Of a stretch of 34,977 nt of DNA, positions 7,910-15,979 are shown piece by piece. Source of the stretch: DATKZH01 sp964475955. Its GTDB lineage: Bacteria; Planctomycetota; Planctomycetia; Pirellulales; Thermoguttaceae. Location of the stretch: positions 1-34,977 of the forward strand of contig CAYYZY010000073.1 in assembly GCA_964475955.1 (NCBI GenBank). Direction: 5' to 3'. Both the position numbers and the translations under genes were made by a program. How positions within the stretch are numbered: position 1 is the stretch's first letter; every line of letters starts with the position of its first letter. Under the pieces are notes generated by a model. The model saw only the letters and a list, made by a program, of their open reading frames with translations, was not told the DNA's origin and made no database searches.

Positions 7910-10264
7910 ATGTTGATCACACGAAACACGTGCTTGACAGCCGCCCTCTGTCTGGCGATCGCTCCGCTTGCCGCGGCCGACGGGCCGGCGGCTCTCGAGA
8001 CCGACGGCCTCCGGCTCGAGATCGGCGTGGACGGCACGCTGCGAAGCCTGGCGTCGAAACCCGACTCGACCGAGTGCGCCCGCACGGCCGAGCCCGCGCC
8101 GGTGGCCGTGGTCTATCGCGGCGGCCGGTCGGTGCCCGGGTCGGAAGGGAAGTACGCCTCCACCGGCCGGTGGGTTTATCGCGGCGGTCGGGCGTTTCCG
8201 GCTGCCTGGGCGAAGCTCGACGGCGACGAGCTTGAAATCGGATTCGGCCCGGCCGGCGTGACGGCCACCTACCGCCTGATCGCGCGCTCGCGCTACCTGG
8301 CGTTCGAGCTGGTGGATCTCGCCGGCGCGCCCATCGACCGCATCGACTTCCTTCGGCTGGACTTGAAAGGGCTGCCGCAGCGCGGGCCGTGGGTCAACGC
8401 GGCGTCCGACGACCGCTTCGCCGTGTGCCTTCTGGCGGGCAACGTCGCGACGAACGCCCAGATGGACGAGCACGCCGACCACGCCGTGCTGCGCGCGACC
8501 GCGGAGAAGGAGGTCGGCTTCGAGGGAGCCACCGCCGTGCTCTTCGGGTGCCGTTACCCCCGGGCCCTGTTCCTCGACGCGATGGCGGTCGTCGAACGCG
8601 ATTTCGACATGCCCTCCGGCGCCCTGCGCCGCCGCGCGCCGGAGCAGAGGTTTTCGTACCTCTGGGCCAGCCGCCCCACGCCGGAGAACGTCGACGAGTA
8701 CGTGCGCTGGGCCAAGCGGGGCGGCTTCCGCATGGTCCTCTTCTCCTACACCGCGTTTTCCACCGGCGCGGGACATTTCGCGTGGAACGACAGCTACCCG
8801 AACGGGATGGCCGACCTCAAGCGGGTGACCCGCGCGATCCGGAAGGCGGGGCTGCGCGTCGGGCTGCACATCCACTACAGCAAGGCCCACAAGAGCGACG
8901 CGTACGTCACGCCGGTCCCCGACGACCGGCTGCACCAGGTCCGCCGCTTCACGCTGGCCGCCGACGTCGACGCCGAGGCCGGCACGATCCCCGTCGACGA
9001 AAGCCCGGCCGGCTGCACGCGCGACGACGGCCGGCGAATCCTCAAGCTCGGCACCGAGCTGATCGCCTATCAGGACTTCAGCACGAAGCGGCCGTTTCGG
9101 TTCACCGGCTGCGAGCGCGGGCACCTGGGCACGGCGGCGGCCGACCATCGCCGGGGCGATCGGGTGGGGCTTTTGGACGTCGACACGTGGCCCGCCTTCA
9201 TCCGCTACGACCAGGAGACCGACCTCCAGGACGAAACCGCCCGGCGGATCGGCGAAATCTATCGCGCGACCGGTCCCTACCACATGATCTACTTCGACGG
9301 GGCGGAGGACGTGCACGCGCCGTTCTGGCACCACGTGGCCGCCGCGCAACTCCGCGTGTATCGCCATTTGAAGCCTCCGCCCCCGGTGTGCGAAGCACCC
9401 CATTACACGAACTTCAGTTGGCACGTCATCACCCGGAGCAACGCCTACGACGTGGTCGCCCCGGCCGACGGCATGAAGGACTTCTGCCGCCTGATGCCCT
9501 GCCGCACGGCGGCCGCCCGGATGAAGGACTTCTCGCGGATCGACTTCGGGTGGCTGGGCCGGTTCGGCGGCGGGCCGTCGCGCTGTGCGGGGCCCGACGT
9601 GTGGGAGTACGTCGCCAGCCGGGCCGCCGCGTGGGACTGCCCCCTCTCGCTGAAGGTCTCGCTGGACGAGATCGCCTCGAACCCCCGCCGCGACGATTGC
9701 TTCGACGTGCTCCGCGCCTGGGAAGACGCGCGCCTGGGCAACGTTCTCACGGACGAGCAACGGGCGATGCTCCGCAACGTGCCGCCCGAGCACGCGCGCT
9801 ACGTCCCCTGCTACGAGCAGCGCGAAACCTGGAACCGAATCCGCACCGGCCGCAACCTGACCGGGGCCCAGCGGCGGATCCTCGCCGACCGCCGCGAGCA
9901 CCACCTGCTGGTCGACGAGCGCGGGCGCTACGAGCTGGTCCCCATCGTGGAGATCGCCGGGGTGGCCGGCGGCGCGGTGAAGGCCTACCGCTTCGAGCGT
10001 GCGGAGCGGACGAACGCGACGTACGTGCTCCTCTGGGCCGTCGGCGATCGCCTCACCCTGCGCCTGCCCGTGCCGCCCGACCGGCTCACCGCCATGCGGC
10101 CGTTCGGGAAGCGGCTTTCGGTCGGGGCTTCCGAGAGGGGGGCGCAAGCCGCGGTCGAAATCGGCGGTCGCACGTACCTCGTGCTGCCGGGCGTGGAAGG
10201 GGAAGAGGCGGCGCGGCTCATCGGCCGGGCGGCGGTCGTGGGGGCCGAATCCCGCGGGAGTTGA
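7910..10264 (+). CDS. Secreted TIM-barrel glycosidase-like protein with an inserted beta module
   Basis: The 784-residue protein has a signal peptide (residues 1-23, ending LAAA-DG) from the ATG at 7910. An N-terminal beta-rich domain is followed from about residue 240 by a TIM-barrel-like region (YVRWAKRGGFRMVLFSYTAF, GLHIHYSKAH, YHMIYFDGAEDVH), where Asp/Glu of the last motif resembles glycoside hydrolase catalytic strands. Residues about 359-424 (IPVDES, then TGCERGHLGTAAADHRRGD) interrupt the barrel with a small module of a type seen in phage and secreted surface proteins. The C-terminal part looks like a beta-sandwich. I recognise no named CAZy family, so activity is unproven; a role in extracellular glycan breakdown is inference. 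The nitrilase-fold gene 74 bases downstream may be co-transcribed. Confidence 0.7.
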   Translation: MLITRNTCLTAALCLAIAPLAAADGPAALETDGLRLEIGVDGTLRSLASKPDSTECARTAEPAPVAVVYRGGRSVPGSEGKYASTGRWVYRGGRAFPAAWAKLDGDELEIGFGPAGVTATYRLIARSRYLAFELVDLAGAPIDRIDFLRLDLKGLPQRGPWVNAASDDRFAVCLLAGNVATNAQMDEHADHAVLRATAEKEVGFEGATAVLFGCRYPRALFLDAMAVVERDFDMPSGALRRRAPEQRFSYLWASRPTPENVDEYVRWAKRGGFRMVLFSYTAFSTGAGHFAWNDSYPNGMADLKRVTRAIRKAGLRVGLHIHYSKAHKSDAYVTPVPDDRLHQVRRFTLAADVDAEAGTIPVDESPAGCTRDDGRRILKLGTELIAYQDFSTKRPFRFTGCERGHLGTAAADHRRGDRVGLLDVDTWPAFIRYDQETDLQDETARRIGEIYRATGPYHMIYFDGAEDVHAPFWHHVAAAQLRVYRHLKPPPPVCEAPHYTNFSWHVITRSNAYDVVAPADGMKDFCRLMPCRTAAARMKDFSRIDFGWLGRFGGGPSRCAGPDVWEYVASRAAAWDCPLSLKVSLDEIASNPRRDDCFDVLRAWEDARLGNVLTDEQRAMLRNVPPEHARYVPCYEQRETWNRIRTGRNLTGAQRRILADRREHHLLVDERGRYELVPIVEIAGVAGGAVKAYRFERAERTNATYVLLWAVGDRLTLRLPVPPDRLTAMRPFGKRLSVGASERGAQAAVEIGGRTYLVLPGVEGEEAARLIGRAAVVGAESRGS

Positions 10265-10338
10265 CACGCCGGTCGCCGTCAACGACACTTCGGGAGGCAG
10301 GTCGAACGACACGCACGCATCGAAAGCGAGGTTGGACC

Positions 10339-11718
10339 ATGCGAAGGCCCACATCGAGAGCCTTGGCGCGGACGTCTTCCGTGGCCCTGCTGTTGGCCCT
10401 GATTGCAGCGCCCGCCTCGGCCGGTGACGACGTGCCCGGCGCGCCCGAGGGCTGGACCACGGAATCGCCCCGGGCGGAGCTTCGTCCCGGCTTCGCCTAT
10501 CTCCCGGAGGGCGGCCCCGACGGCGGCGGCAGCTTCGTCATCGAGGCCGGCGACCGCAAGGGACTTTTCGGCTGGTGGGAAAAGTCCTTCGACGTCGAAG
10601 CCGGCCGGCACTACCGCTTCTTCGCCCGATCGAAGACCACCGACGTGCCCGTGCCCCGGCGAACGGCCGTGGCGCGCATCCTGTGGCGCGACCCCGAGGG
10701 CCGGCCCGTCGTGCGCGAGAAGCCGAGCTTCGCCTCGTATCGGCCGGGCGAGCCGCCCCGGGCGGAGCCGGAGTTCCCGGCCGACGGCGGCGTCGACCGG
10801 CGCGGCTGGACCGGGGTTTCGGGCGTCTACCGCGCGCCGCCCCAGGCTTCGCAGGCGATCGTGGAGCTGTCGTACCGCTGGGCGCCGGGCGGCCGCGTCG
10901 AGTGGGCCGAGGTGTCGCTGGCCGAGACGCCGCCGCCGGGGCCGCGCAAGGTTCGCCTGGCGACGGTCCATTTCCAGCCGCGTGAGGGAAAAACCTCCGA
11001 GGAGAAGTGCCAACTGTTCGCGCCGCTCGTCGAAGAAGCGGCACGGAAGAAAGCCGATCTCGTCGTCCTGCCCGAATGCCTCACCCTTTACGGCAGCGGG
11101 CGCTCCTACGCCGAATGCGCCGAGCCGATCCCCGGTCCGTCGACCGAGTACTTCGGCCGGCTCGCCCGGCAACACGACCTGTACATCGTGCCGGGCCTGT
11201 TGGAGCGGGACGGGCACCTGATCTACAACGTGGCGGTGCTGATCGGGCCCGACGGCCGGGTCGTGGGCAAGTATCGCAAGGTGACGCTGCCGCGCAGCGA
11301 GATCACCGGCGGCGTGACGCCGGGCAGCGACTACCCGGTGTTCGACACGCGATTCGGCAAGGTGGCGATGATGATCTGCTACGACGGCTTCTTCCCCGAG
11401 GTCGCCCGGCAGCTCAGCAACCGCGGCGCCGAGGTGATCGCCTGGCCGGTGTGGGGCTGTAACCCCCTGCTGGGCGCGGCCCGGGCGTGCGAGAACCACG
11501 TCTACGTGGTCAGCAGCACGTACACCGACGTCTCGCGGAACTGGATGATCTCGGCCGTCTACGGCCACGACGGCAAGCCGCTGGCCCAGGCCGAGGAGTG
11601 GGGCACCGTCGCCGTGGCGGAGGTCGACCTCAACCAGCCCCTCTACTGGCACAGCCTGGGCGACTTCAAAGCCCAGATCCCGCGGCACCGCCCGGTCGAG
11701 CTGGGCGAAACGCCGTAG
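10339..11718 (+). CDS. Secreted carbon-nitrogen hydrolase (nitrilase fold) with an N-terminal beta domain
   Basis: The 459-residue protein has a signal peptide (about 1-28, ending ASA-GD). Residues 35-195 form a domain resembling carbohydrate-binding jelly-roll modules (FEAGRHYRFFARSKT-like strands, then VYRAPPQASQAIVELSYRW). The nitrilase domain (205-455) keeps the full catalytic set: Glu246 in LVVLPECLT, Lys314 in GKYRKVTLP and Cys347 in MMICYDGFFPE. It would hydrolyse an amide, nitrile or N-carbamoyl bond. Export and the accessory module are unusual for a mainly cytosolic family and suggest a substrate such as an N-acetylated or amidated glycan; that is inference. The start at 10339 is the one followed directly by the signal peptide. 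Confidence 0.87.
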   Translation: MRRPTSRALARTSSVALLLALIAAPASAGDDVPGAPEGWTTESPRAELRPGFAYLPEGGPDGGGSFVIEAGDRKGLFGWWEKSFDVEAGRHYRFFARSKTTDVPVPRRTAVARILWRDPEGRPVVREKPSFASYRPGEPPRAEPEFPADGGVDRRGWTGVSGVYRAPPQASQAIVELSYRWAPGGRVEWAEVSLAETPPPGPRKVRLATVHFQPREGKTSEEKCQLFAPLVEEAARKKADLVVLPECLTLYGSGRSYAECAEPIPGPSTEYFGRLARQHDLYIVPGLLERDGHLIYNVAVLIGPDGRVVGKYRKVTLPRSEITGGVTPGSDYPVFDTRFGKVAMMICYDGFFPEVARQLSNRGAEVIAWPVWGCNPLLGAARACENHVYVVSSTYTDVSRNWMISAVYGHDGKPLAQAEEWGTVAVAEVDLNQPLYWHSLGDFKAQIPRHRPVELGETP

Positions 11719-12045
11719 CCAGGGGCGATGCCCCTCACGGTCAGCGTCGCGTTGGGCCGAGGTGCGGGGCCCACGCGGGATGGGAGCTATCAGCTACGGG
11801 CTTTCAGCTATCAGCGGTCGGCTGATAGCTCCCCCCGGTGCGTCTCGTGCCTCGACCCACGCGACCGCCGCCCGGTGCCGGGTATCCTACCGCCTGCCAC
11901 GGCGAGCATCGGTCCCCGATTTGCTCGAAATCCTCCTCAAGATGCCCCTTCCGGCCCATTTCGGCCCGGCCCGCCGCAGGCGTCCCTTGACTGCCGTGGA
12001 AGGCGGGCACTAGAATCTAAGATAGGCAACAGAAGAGGTTTGCGC
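11719..12045. other. Intergenic region with composite repeat
   Basis: These 327 bases carry GGGAGCTATCAGC (11783-11795) paired with GCTGATAGCTCCC (11821-11833), followed by a degenerate GTCTCGTGCCTCGACCC palindrome (11837-11860), the same order of elements as at 6641-6735. The kinase promoter lies at its right end. I see no gene; the frame open upstream of the kinase is not protein-like. Confidence 0.65.
11987..12016 (+). promoter_or_regulatory. Sigma-70-type promoter of the Ser/Thr kinase gene
   Basis: TTGACT (11987-11992, 5 of 6 to consensus) and TAGAAT (12011-12016, 5 of 6) are separated by 18 bases, and the ATG of the kinase follows 30 bases after the -10 box. This leaves a short 5' leader of about 23 bases that holds AGAAGAGG, a plausible ribosome site. 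Confidence 0.6.
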
Positions 12046-13185
12046 ATGGCTGTCACGCTCGAACAGTTTATCGAGTACCTCGACGAAATCGGCTTCATGA
12101 CCGCCGATGAGGTGTACGATTTCCTCGACGAGCTTCCCATCAACCGACAGCCGCGAAGCGCCCGCCGACTCGTCGACGCCATGGTCGAGCACCATCGCCT
12201 GACGGAGTTCCAGGCCGACCTGATGATCAAGGGGAAGACCCGGCGCCTGGTCATCGGCAACTACATCGTGCAGGAGAAGATCGGCCAGGGGGGCATGGGG
12301 CGCGTTTACAAGGCGCGGCATCGGCGCATGGACCGCGTCGTCGCCCTGAAGCTGCTGCCGTTCGACGCCCGCGAATCGCCGGACGACGTCGTCCGTTTCG
12401 AGCGTGAGATTCGGGCGGCGGCGCGGCTGTCGCACCGGAACATCGTCACCGCCCACGACGCCGACGAGGCGAACGGCCGGTACCACCTGGTGATGGAGTA
12501 CGTCGACGGCCCCGATCTGTTGACGCTGGTCAAGGAGCAGGGGCCTTTGAGCATCGAGAAGGCTCTCGACTACGTGCTCCAGGCGGCCGACGGTCTGGCC
12601 TACGCCCACTCGCAGAAGATCATCCACCTCGACGTCAAGCCGGCCAACCTGCTGCTCGACCCGAGCGGCACGATCAAGATCCTCGACATGGGGCTGGCCC
12701 GAATCGACGACCTGATCAGCAACGACGACACGGTGCCGCCCGAAACCCTGATCCAAAACGGCAAAGTGATGGGAACGGTCGACTATGTCCCGCCGGAGCG
12801 GTCGACCAGTCCCGAGGCGGTCGATCACCGGGCCGACATCTACAGCCTGGGCTGTACGCTCTACCACCTCCTGACGGGCCGGCCGCCCTTCAGCGGCTCG
12901 ACGATCCTCAAGCGAATCCGCGCCCATCAGGTGAAGCCGATCCCGTCGCTCCGGGAGCGTCGCGAAGACGTCTCCCCGGAGCTCGACGCCGTGTACCAGC
13001 GCATGCTGGCCAAAGACCCCAACGATCGCTACCCCTCGATGGAAGAAGTGATCGTCCGTCTCAAGGTCTGCTTGGATTCGCTCGGCGAACGGGCCGAGGG
13101 CGCGGGCGCGGGCGCCCCGGAAGGCGAGACGCCGGGCGACGCCGTCGACGTTTCGGACCCCCAGGCGGCCGAGTCGCAATCGTAG
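12046..13185 (+). CDS. Hanks-type Ser/Thr protein kinase, planctomycete type
   Basis: The 379-residue cytoplasmic kinase has the N-terminal domain common before planctomycete kinases (residues 1-70: LTEFQADLMIKGKTRRLVIGNYIV). Kinase motifs are GQGGMGRVYKA (80-90), Lys102 in VALKLLP, Glu121 in the alpha-C region, IIHLDVKPANLLLD (192-205) and DMGLAR (214-219), then GTVDYVPPE. The usual HRD is HLD (194-196) and DFG is DMG; the catalytic Asp196, Lys198, Asn201 and Asp214 remain, so activity is likely, but loss of the Arg means it is probably not controlled by activation-loop phosphorylation in the usual way. No membrane segment or C-terminal sensor domain follows the kinase, unlike many planctomycete members. 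The next gene, a coiled-coil protein 210 bases on, is a candidate partner or substrate. Confidence 0.92.
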   Translation: MAVTLEQFIEYLDEIGFMTADEVYDFLDELPINRQPRSARRLVDAMVEHHRLTEFQADLMIKGKTRRLVIGNYIVQEKIGQGGMGRVYKARHRRMDRVVALKLLPFDARESPDDVVRFEREIRAAARLSHRNIVTAHDADEANGRYHLVMEYVDGPDLLTLVKEQGPLSIEKALDYVLQAADGLAYAHSQKIIHLDVKPANLLLDPSGTIKILDMGLARIDDLISNDDTVPPETLIQNGKVMGTVDYVPPERSTSPEAVDHRADIYSLGCTLYHLLTGRPPFSGSTILKRIRAHQVKPIPSLRERREDVSPELDAVYQRMLAKDPNDRYPSMEEVIVRLKVCLDSLGERAEGAGAGAPEGETPGDAVDVSDPQAAESQS

Positions 13186-13249
13186 CGGTCGGCGCGCCGG
13201 GCTCGCGCGGCCGCACGACCCCGTCAATCCGTGCGACCGGCCTTCTCCT

Positions 13250-13278
13250 TTGACCGATCCGCCTGCGTGGCGTATAGG
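13250..13278 (+). promoter_or_regulatory. Candidate promoter of the coiled-coil gene
   Basis: TTGACC (13250-13255, 5 of 6) and TATAGG (13273-13278, 4 of 6) have a 17-base spacer. Start of transcription would be near 13285, giving a leader of about 110 bases. If real, the coiled-coil gene can be expressed apart from the kinase. Confidence 0.45.
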
Positions 13279-13395
13279 AAGATAGACGCGCGCGGCCAGT
13301 CCTCCCCATGCGCGACGGCGCCGAGCCCGGGGATCCGCGCGATCGTGCGCCCGTCACCGCCTTGTGACCATGTCCCTTCCCTTTGGTCGGCGACC

Positions 13396-15963
13396 ATGGA
13401 AGACCCGTCCTCCGCAACACTTTCCCACGAGACCTGGGGCGAGGAGTTCGCCCGGAAGCTCCACGAGCAACGTGCTCGCGTCGAGGCGTTCCTGGCCGCG
13501 CACCGGGAGCGTCTGGAGCAGGCCCAGGCAAATCTGGCCGAACATTCGCGCCAGATATCCGAGGAGCTCGATCGGAACCGCCACGAGACCGCCCAGACGC
13601 GCACCGAGCTCGAGCGCCGCTCCGAACAGCTCGACCAGCAGGCGGAACATCTCCAGCGACTGGGCGAGGAGCACGCTGCGAGGCAGAAGGAGTGGGAGGC
13701 GCTCCAACAGCGTGCTTCCGGGCACTTCGAAACGCTGAGCGGGCAGATCGACGCGCAGCACGAGCAACTGGCCAAGCGCCGCGAGGAGATCGAGCGCCGC
13801 GGCGCCGAGATCGATTCCGCCCAGGCCGAATTGCGCGAAAAGGAGCAGGCCCTCGCGCTCGCCCGGCAGGAGCACCAGGCCGAGGTCGACCGCGTGGCCG
13901 GCCAGCGGGAACAACTGGCCGAAGACCGCGCCGGCACCGAGCTGCAACGGAAGGAGCTTGAAAGCCGGCGCGAGGAACTCGCCGAAGACCGCGCCCGCGC
14001 GGAAACGCAGTCCAAGGAACTTGAACGCCAGCGCGAGGAGTTGGCAGAGGATCGCGCCCGCACCGAGCTGCAACGGAAGGAGCTTGAACGCCGGCGCGAC
14101 GAGCTCGCCGAGCGCGAGTCCCGCCAGTCGAGCGAGCTGGAGAGCCGACGGGCGGAAATTGCCGACCAGCGCGACCGGCTCCAGCAGGAGCGCGAGTCGC
14201 TCGAGGCGGACCGCCGGAAGCTGGAACAGTCGGAGGCGCAGTTCGGCGCCCGGCAAACGGAGTTCGAGGAAGCGCGAGCCGAGTTCCAGCGCCAGCAGCA
14301 GGCGCTCACGCTGGCCCGCGAGGCGCACCAGGCCGAGGCCGACCACGTGGCCGAGCTGCGCGGCCGGCTGGAAGCGCAGCTCGCCGAGGTGGCCGCCGAG
14401 CGCGAGCAGCTCGCCGGCGACCGCGCCCGCACCGAGGCCCAGCGCCGCCGCATCGCCCAGGAGTTCCGCGCCCAACGGGCGGCTCACCTCAAGGAGTTTC
14501 AGCGTCGGCGGGCCGAGCTGTCGAACGTCGACTCGAGCCAGGCCGGCGAGTTGCAGCAGCAGCTTGACGAGATCGACGCGGAGCGCAAGAAGCTCGACCG
14601 CCAGGTCGGCGACCTGGAACGCGAACGGGAGGCCCTCGATCGCGCCCAGGGAGAACTCGAACAGAAACGGGCCGAGATCGACGAAGCCCGGGGCCAACTG
14701 CACCACGACCAACAGACGTGCGCCCTGGCGCGCCAGGAGCACCAGGCCGAAGTCGAGCACGTGGCCGCGCTTCGCCGGCAGGCCGAAGCGCGGCACGCCG
14801 AGCTCGTCGAGCAGCAGGAGGAGCTGACCACGCAGCGGGCGCATACGCAGTCCCAGCGGCGCCGCGTCGCCCAGGAGCTCCGCGCCCAGCGGGCCTCGCA
14901 ACTGAAGGAGATCCAGCGCCAGCGCGAGGAAGTCGAGCGTCTCCGCGGCGACGCCGAAGGCCGGGGGGCGGAGGTCGACGACCAGTTCGCCGAAATCGAG
15001 CGCCAGCGCGAGGAGATCCGGCAACAGCGCGAAGAGATCGAGAACCAGCGCGCCTCGCTGGAAAGCCTCCAGGCGACCCAGGCGAGCGAGATGGGCGAGG
15101 CCGGCGAGGCCCTCCAGGAGATCACGACCGAGCGCAACGAACTCCGGCGCGAGCTTGCCGACGTTCAGGCGCAGCACGAAAAGCTCTCCCAGCAGCTCCG
15201 GGAAGCCGAGCATCGGCTCGCCGCCGCCGTCGACCGGGCCTCCCAGGCGGAAGAGCAGCTCGTCGAGGCCGAGAAGCGGGCCGTCGCGGCCTCGGAAGGC
15301 GACGGCGCGGCCGTCGACCAAGACGCCCTGCGCCGCTACGAAATGGCGATGGACGACCTCCGCGAACTCAAGGCCCGAAACGCCGAGCTGGAAGACCAAC
15401 TCGCCCAGGCCCGCGCCGACGGTGCGCAGGGCGGGGGGGGCGAGGCGCTCGACTGGGAGTCGCAGAAGCGGCGCCTCCTGGCCGCGCTCGAATCCGATTC
15501 CGGCGAGGAGGGAGAGGAAGACGAAGAGCGGCAGGCCGAGCGACTTCGCATCGAGGAGGTCGTCGAGCAGACCGACCGGGCCCTGGCCGACAAAGACCGG
15601 GAAATCGCCGACTTGCAGCAACTCCTAACCGACCAGAGCAGCAGCCTCGGCGGCGTGGCCGTGGGCGCCGCAGCCCTGGGCGATATGCTCGACAAGGACG
15701 AAGTCATCCGCGAGCAGCGCGAAAACCTCCAGAGGCTCCAGGCCGAGTGGGAGGAGAAGCTCCGCCAGGCCGAGATCGAACTCTCCGTGGAACGGGCCCA
15801 GATCGCGCGCCAACGCACCGAGGTCGAAGAGAAGCTCCGCGTCCTGGAAGAGCGGGGCGGCGCCGTCACGACCGACAAAGACGCGGACGAGTCCAAGTCC
15901 TCGGCGTCCAAAGGCAACCGCTGGCTCACCCGCCTCGGCCTGAAAGGCTCCGAAAACGAGTAG
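13396..15963 (+). CDS. 855-residue coiled-coil protein with internal repeats
   Basis: Almost the whole protein is charged heptad sequence rich in Glu, Arg, Gln, Ala and Leu, so it should form one long rod-like coiled coil. Three 21-residue units (three heptads each) of the type ELAEDRARTELQRKELERRR stand in tandem at bases 13912-14100. A longer motif, LARQEHQAEV..HVA.LR, recurs three times (near bases 13858, 14311 and 14725), twice followed by RAQR-A-LKE-QR-R. The C-terminal part has an acidic patch (SDSGEEGEEDEE), a short Gly/Ala gap (SSLGGVAVGAAALGDML) and a basic tail. There is no signal peptide or membrane segment, so it is probably a cytoplasmic scaffold or structural protein. No family was recognised. 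Low-complexity sequence makes database similarity to SMC or myosin-like proteins uninformative. The start at 13396 is the first Met before protein-like sequence. Confidence 0.8.
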   Translation: MEDPSSATLSHETWGEEFARKLHEQRARVEAFLAAHRERLEQAQANLAEHSRQISEELDRNRHETAQTRTELERRSEQLDQQAEHLQRLGEEHAARQKEWEALQQRASGHFETLSGQIDAQHEQLAKRREEIERRGAEIDSAQAELREKEQALALARQEHQAEVDRVAGQREQLAEDRAGTELQRKELESRREELAEDRARAETQSKELERQREELAEDRARTELQRKELERRRDELAERESRQSSELESRRAEIADQRDRLQQERESLEADRRKLEQSEAQFGARQTEFEEARAEFQRQQQALTLAREAHQAEADHVAELRGRLEAQLAEVAAEREQLAGDRARTEAQRRRIAQEFRAQRAAHLKEFQRRRAELSNVDSSQAGELQQQLDEIDAERKKLDRQVGDLEREREALDRAQGELEQKRAEIDEARGQLHHDQQTCALARQEHQAEVEHVAALRRQAEARHAELVEQQEELTTQRAHTQSQRRRVAQELRAQRASQLKEIQRQREEVERLRGDAEGRGAEVDDQFAEIERQREEIRQQREEIENQRASLESLQATQASEMGEAGEALQEITTERNELRRELADVQAQHEKLSQQLREAEHRLAAAVDRASQAEEQLVEAEKRAVAASEGDGAAVDQDALRRYEMAMDDLRELKARNAELEDQLAQARADGAQGGGGEALDWESQKRRLLAALESDSGEEGEEDEERQAERLRIEEVVEQTDRALADKDREIADLQQLLTDQSSSLGGVAVGAAALGDMLDKDEVIREQRENLQRLQAEWEEKLRQAEIELSVERAQIARQRTEVEEKLRVLEERGGAVTTDKDADESKSSASKGNRWLTRLGLKGSENE
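13912..14100 (+). repeat. 63-bp tandem repeat inside the coiled-coil gene, three copies
   Basis: Units 13912-13974, 13975-14037 and 14038-14100 each encode 21 residues. Units 1 and 3 share TELQRKELE at both protein and DNA level (GAGCTGCAACGGAAGGAGCT), and unit 2 is more diverged. The length is exactly three heptads, so copy number can change without breaking the coiled-coil register. Confidence 0.85.
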
Positions 15964-15979
15964 GCCCGAAGCCGCCCCC

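Noticed and set aside
8389..10338. A 650-codon upward extension of the nitrilase-fold gene
   Set aside because: It overlaps the glycosidase-like gene in another frame and is Arg-rich; the signal peptide begins at 10339.
7811..10354. An 847-codon open frame on the minus strand opposite the glycosidase-like gene
   Set aside because: It is an antisense shadow caused by high-GC codon use; the + strand frame has a signal peptide and protein-like motifs, the antisense one has Arg/Ala/Gly/Val-rich composition and no motifs.
13354..15621. A 755-codon minus-strand frame opposite the coiled-coil gene, Leu/Gly/Ala-rich and looking membrane-like
   Set aside because: Its Leu-rich look is the reverse complement of Glu/Lys-Gln codons in the coiled coil; no start signal or family motif supports it.
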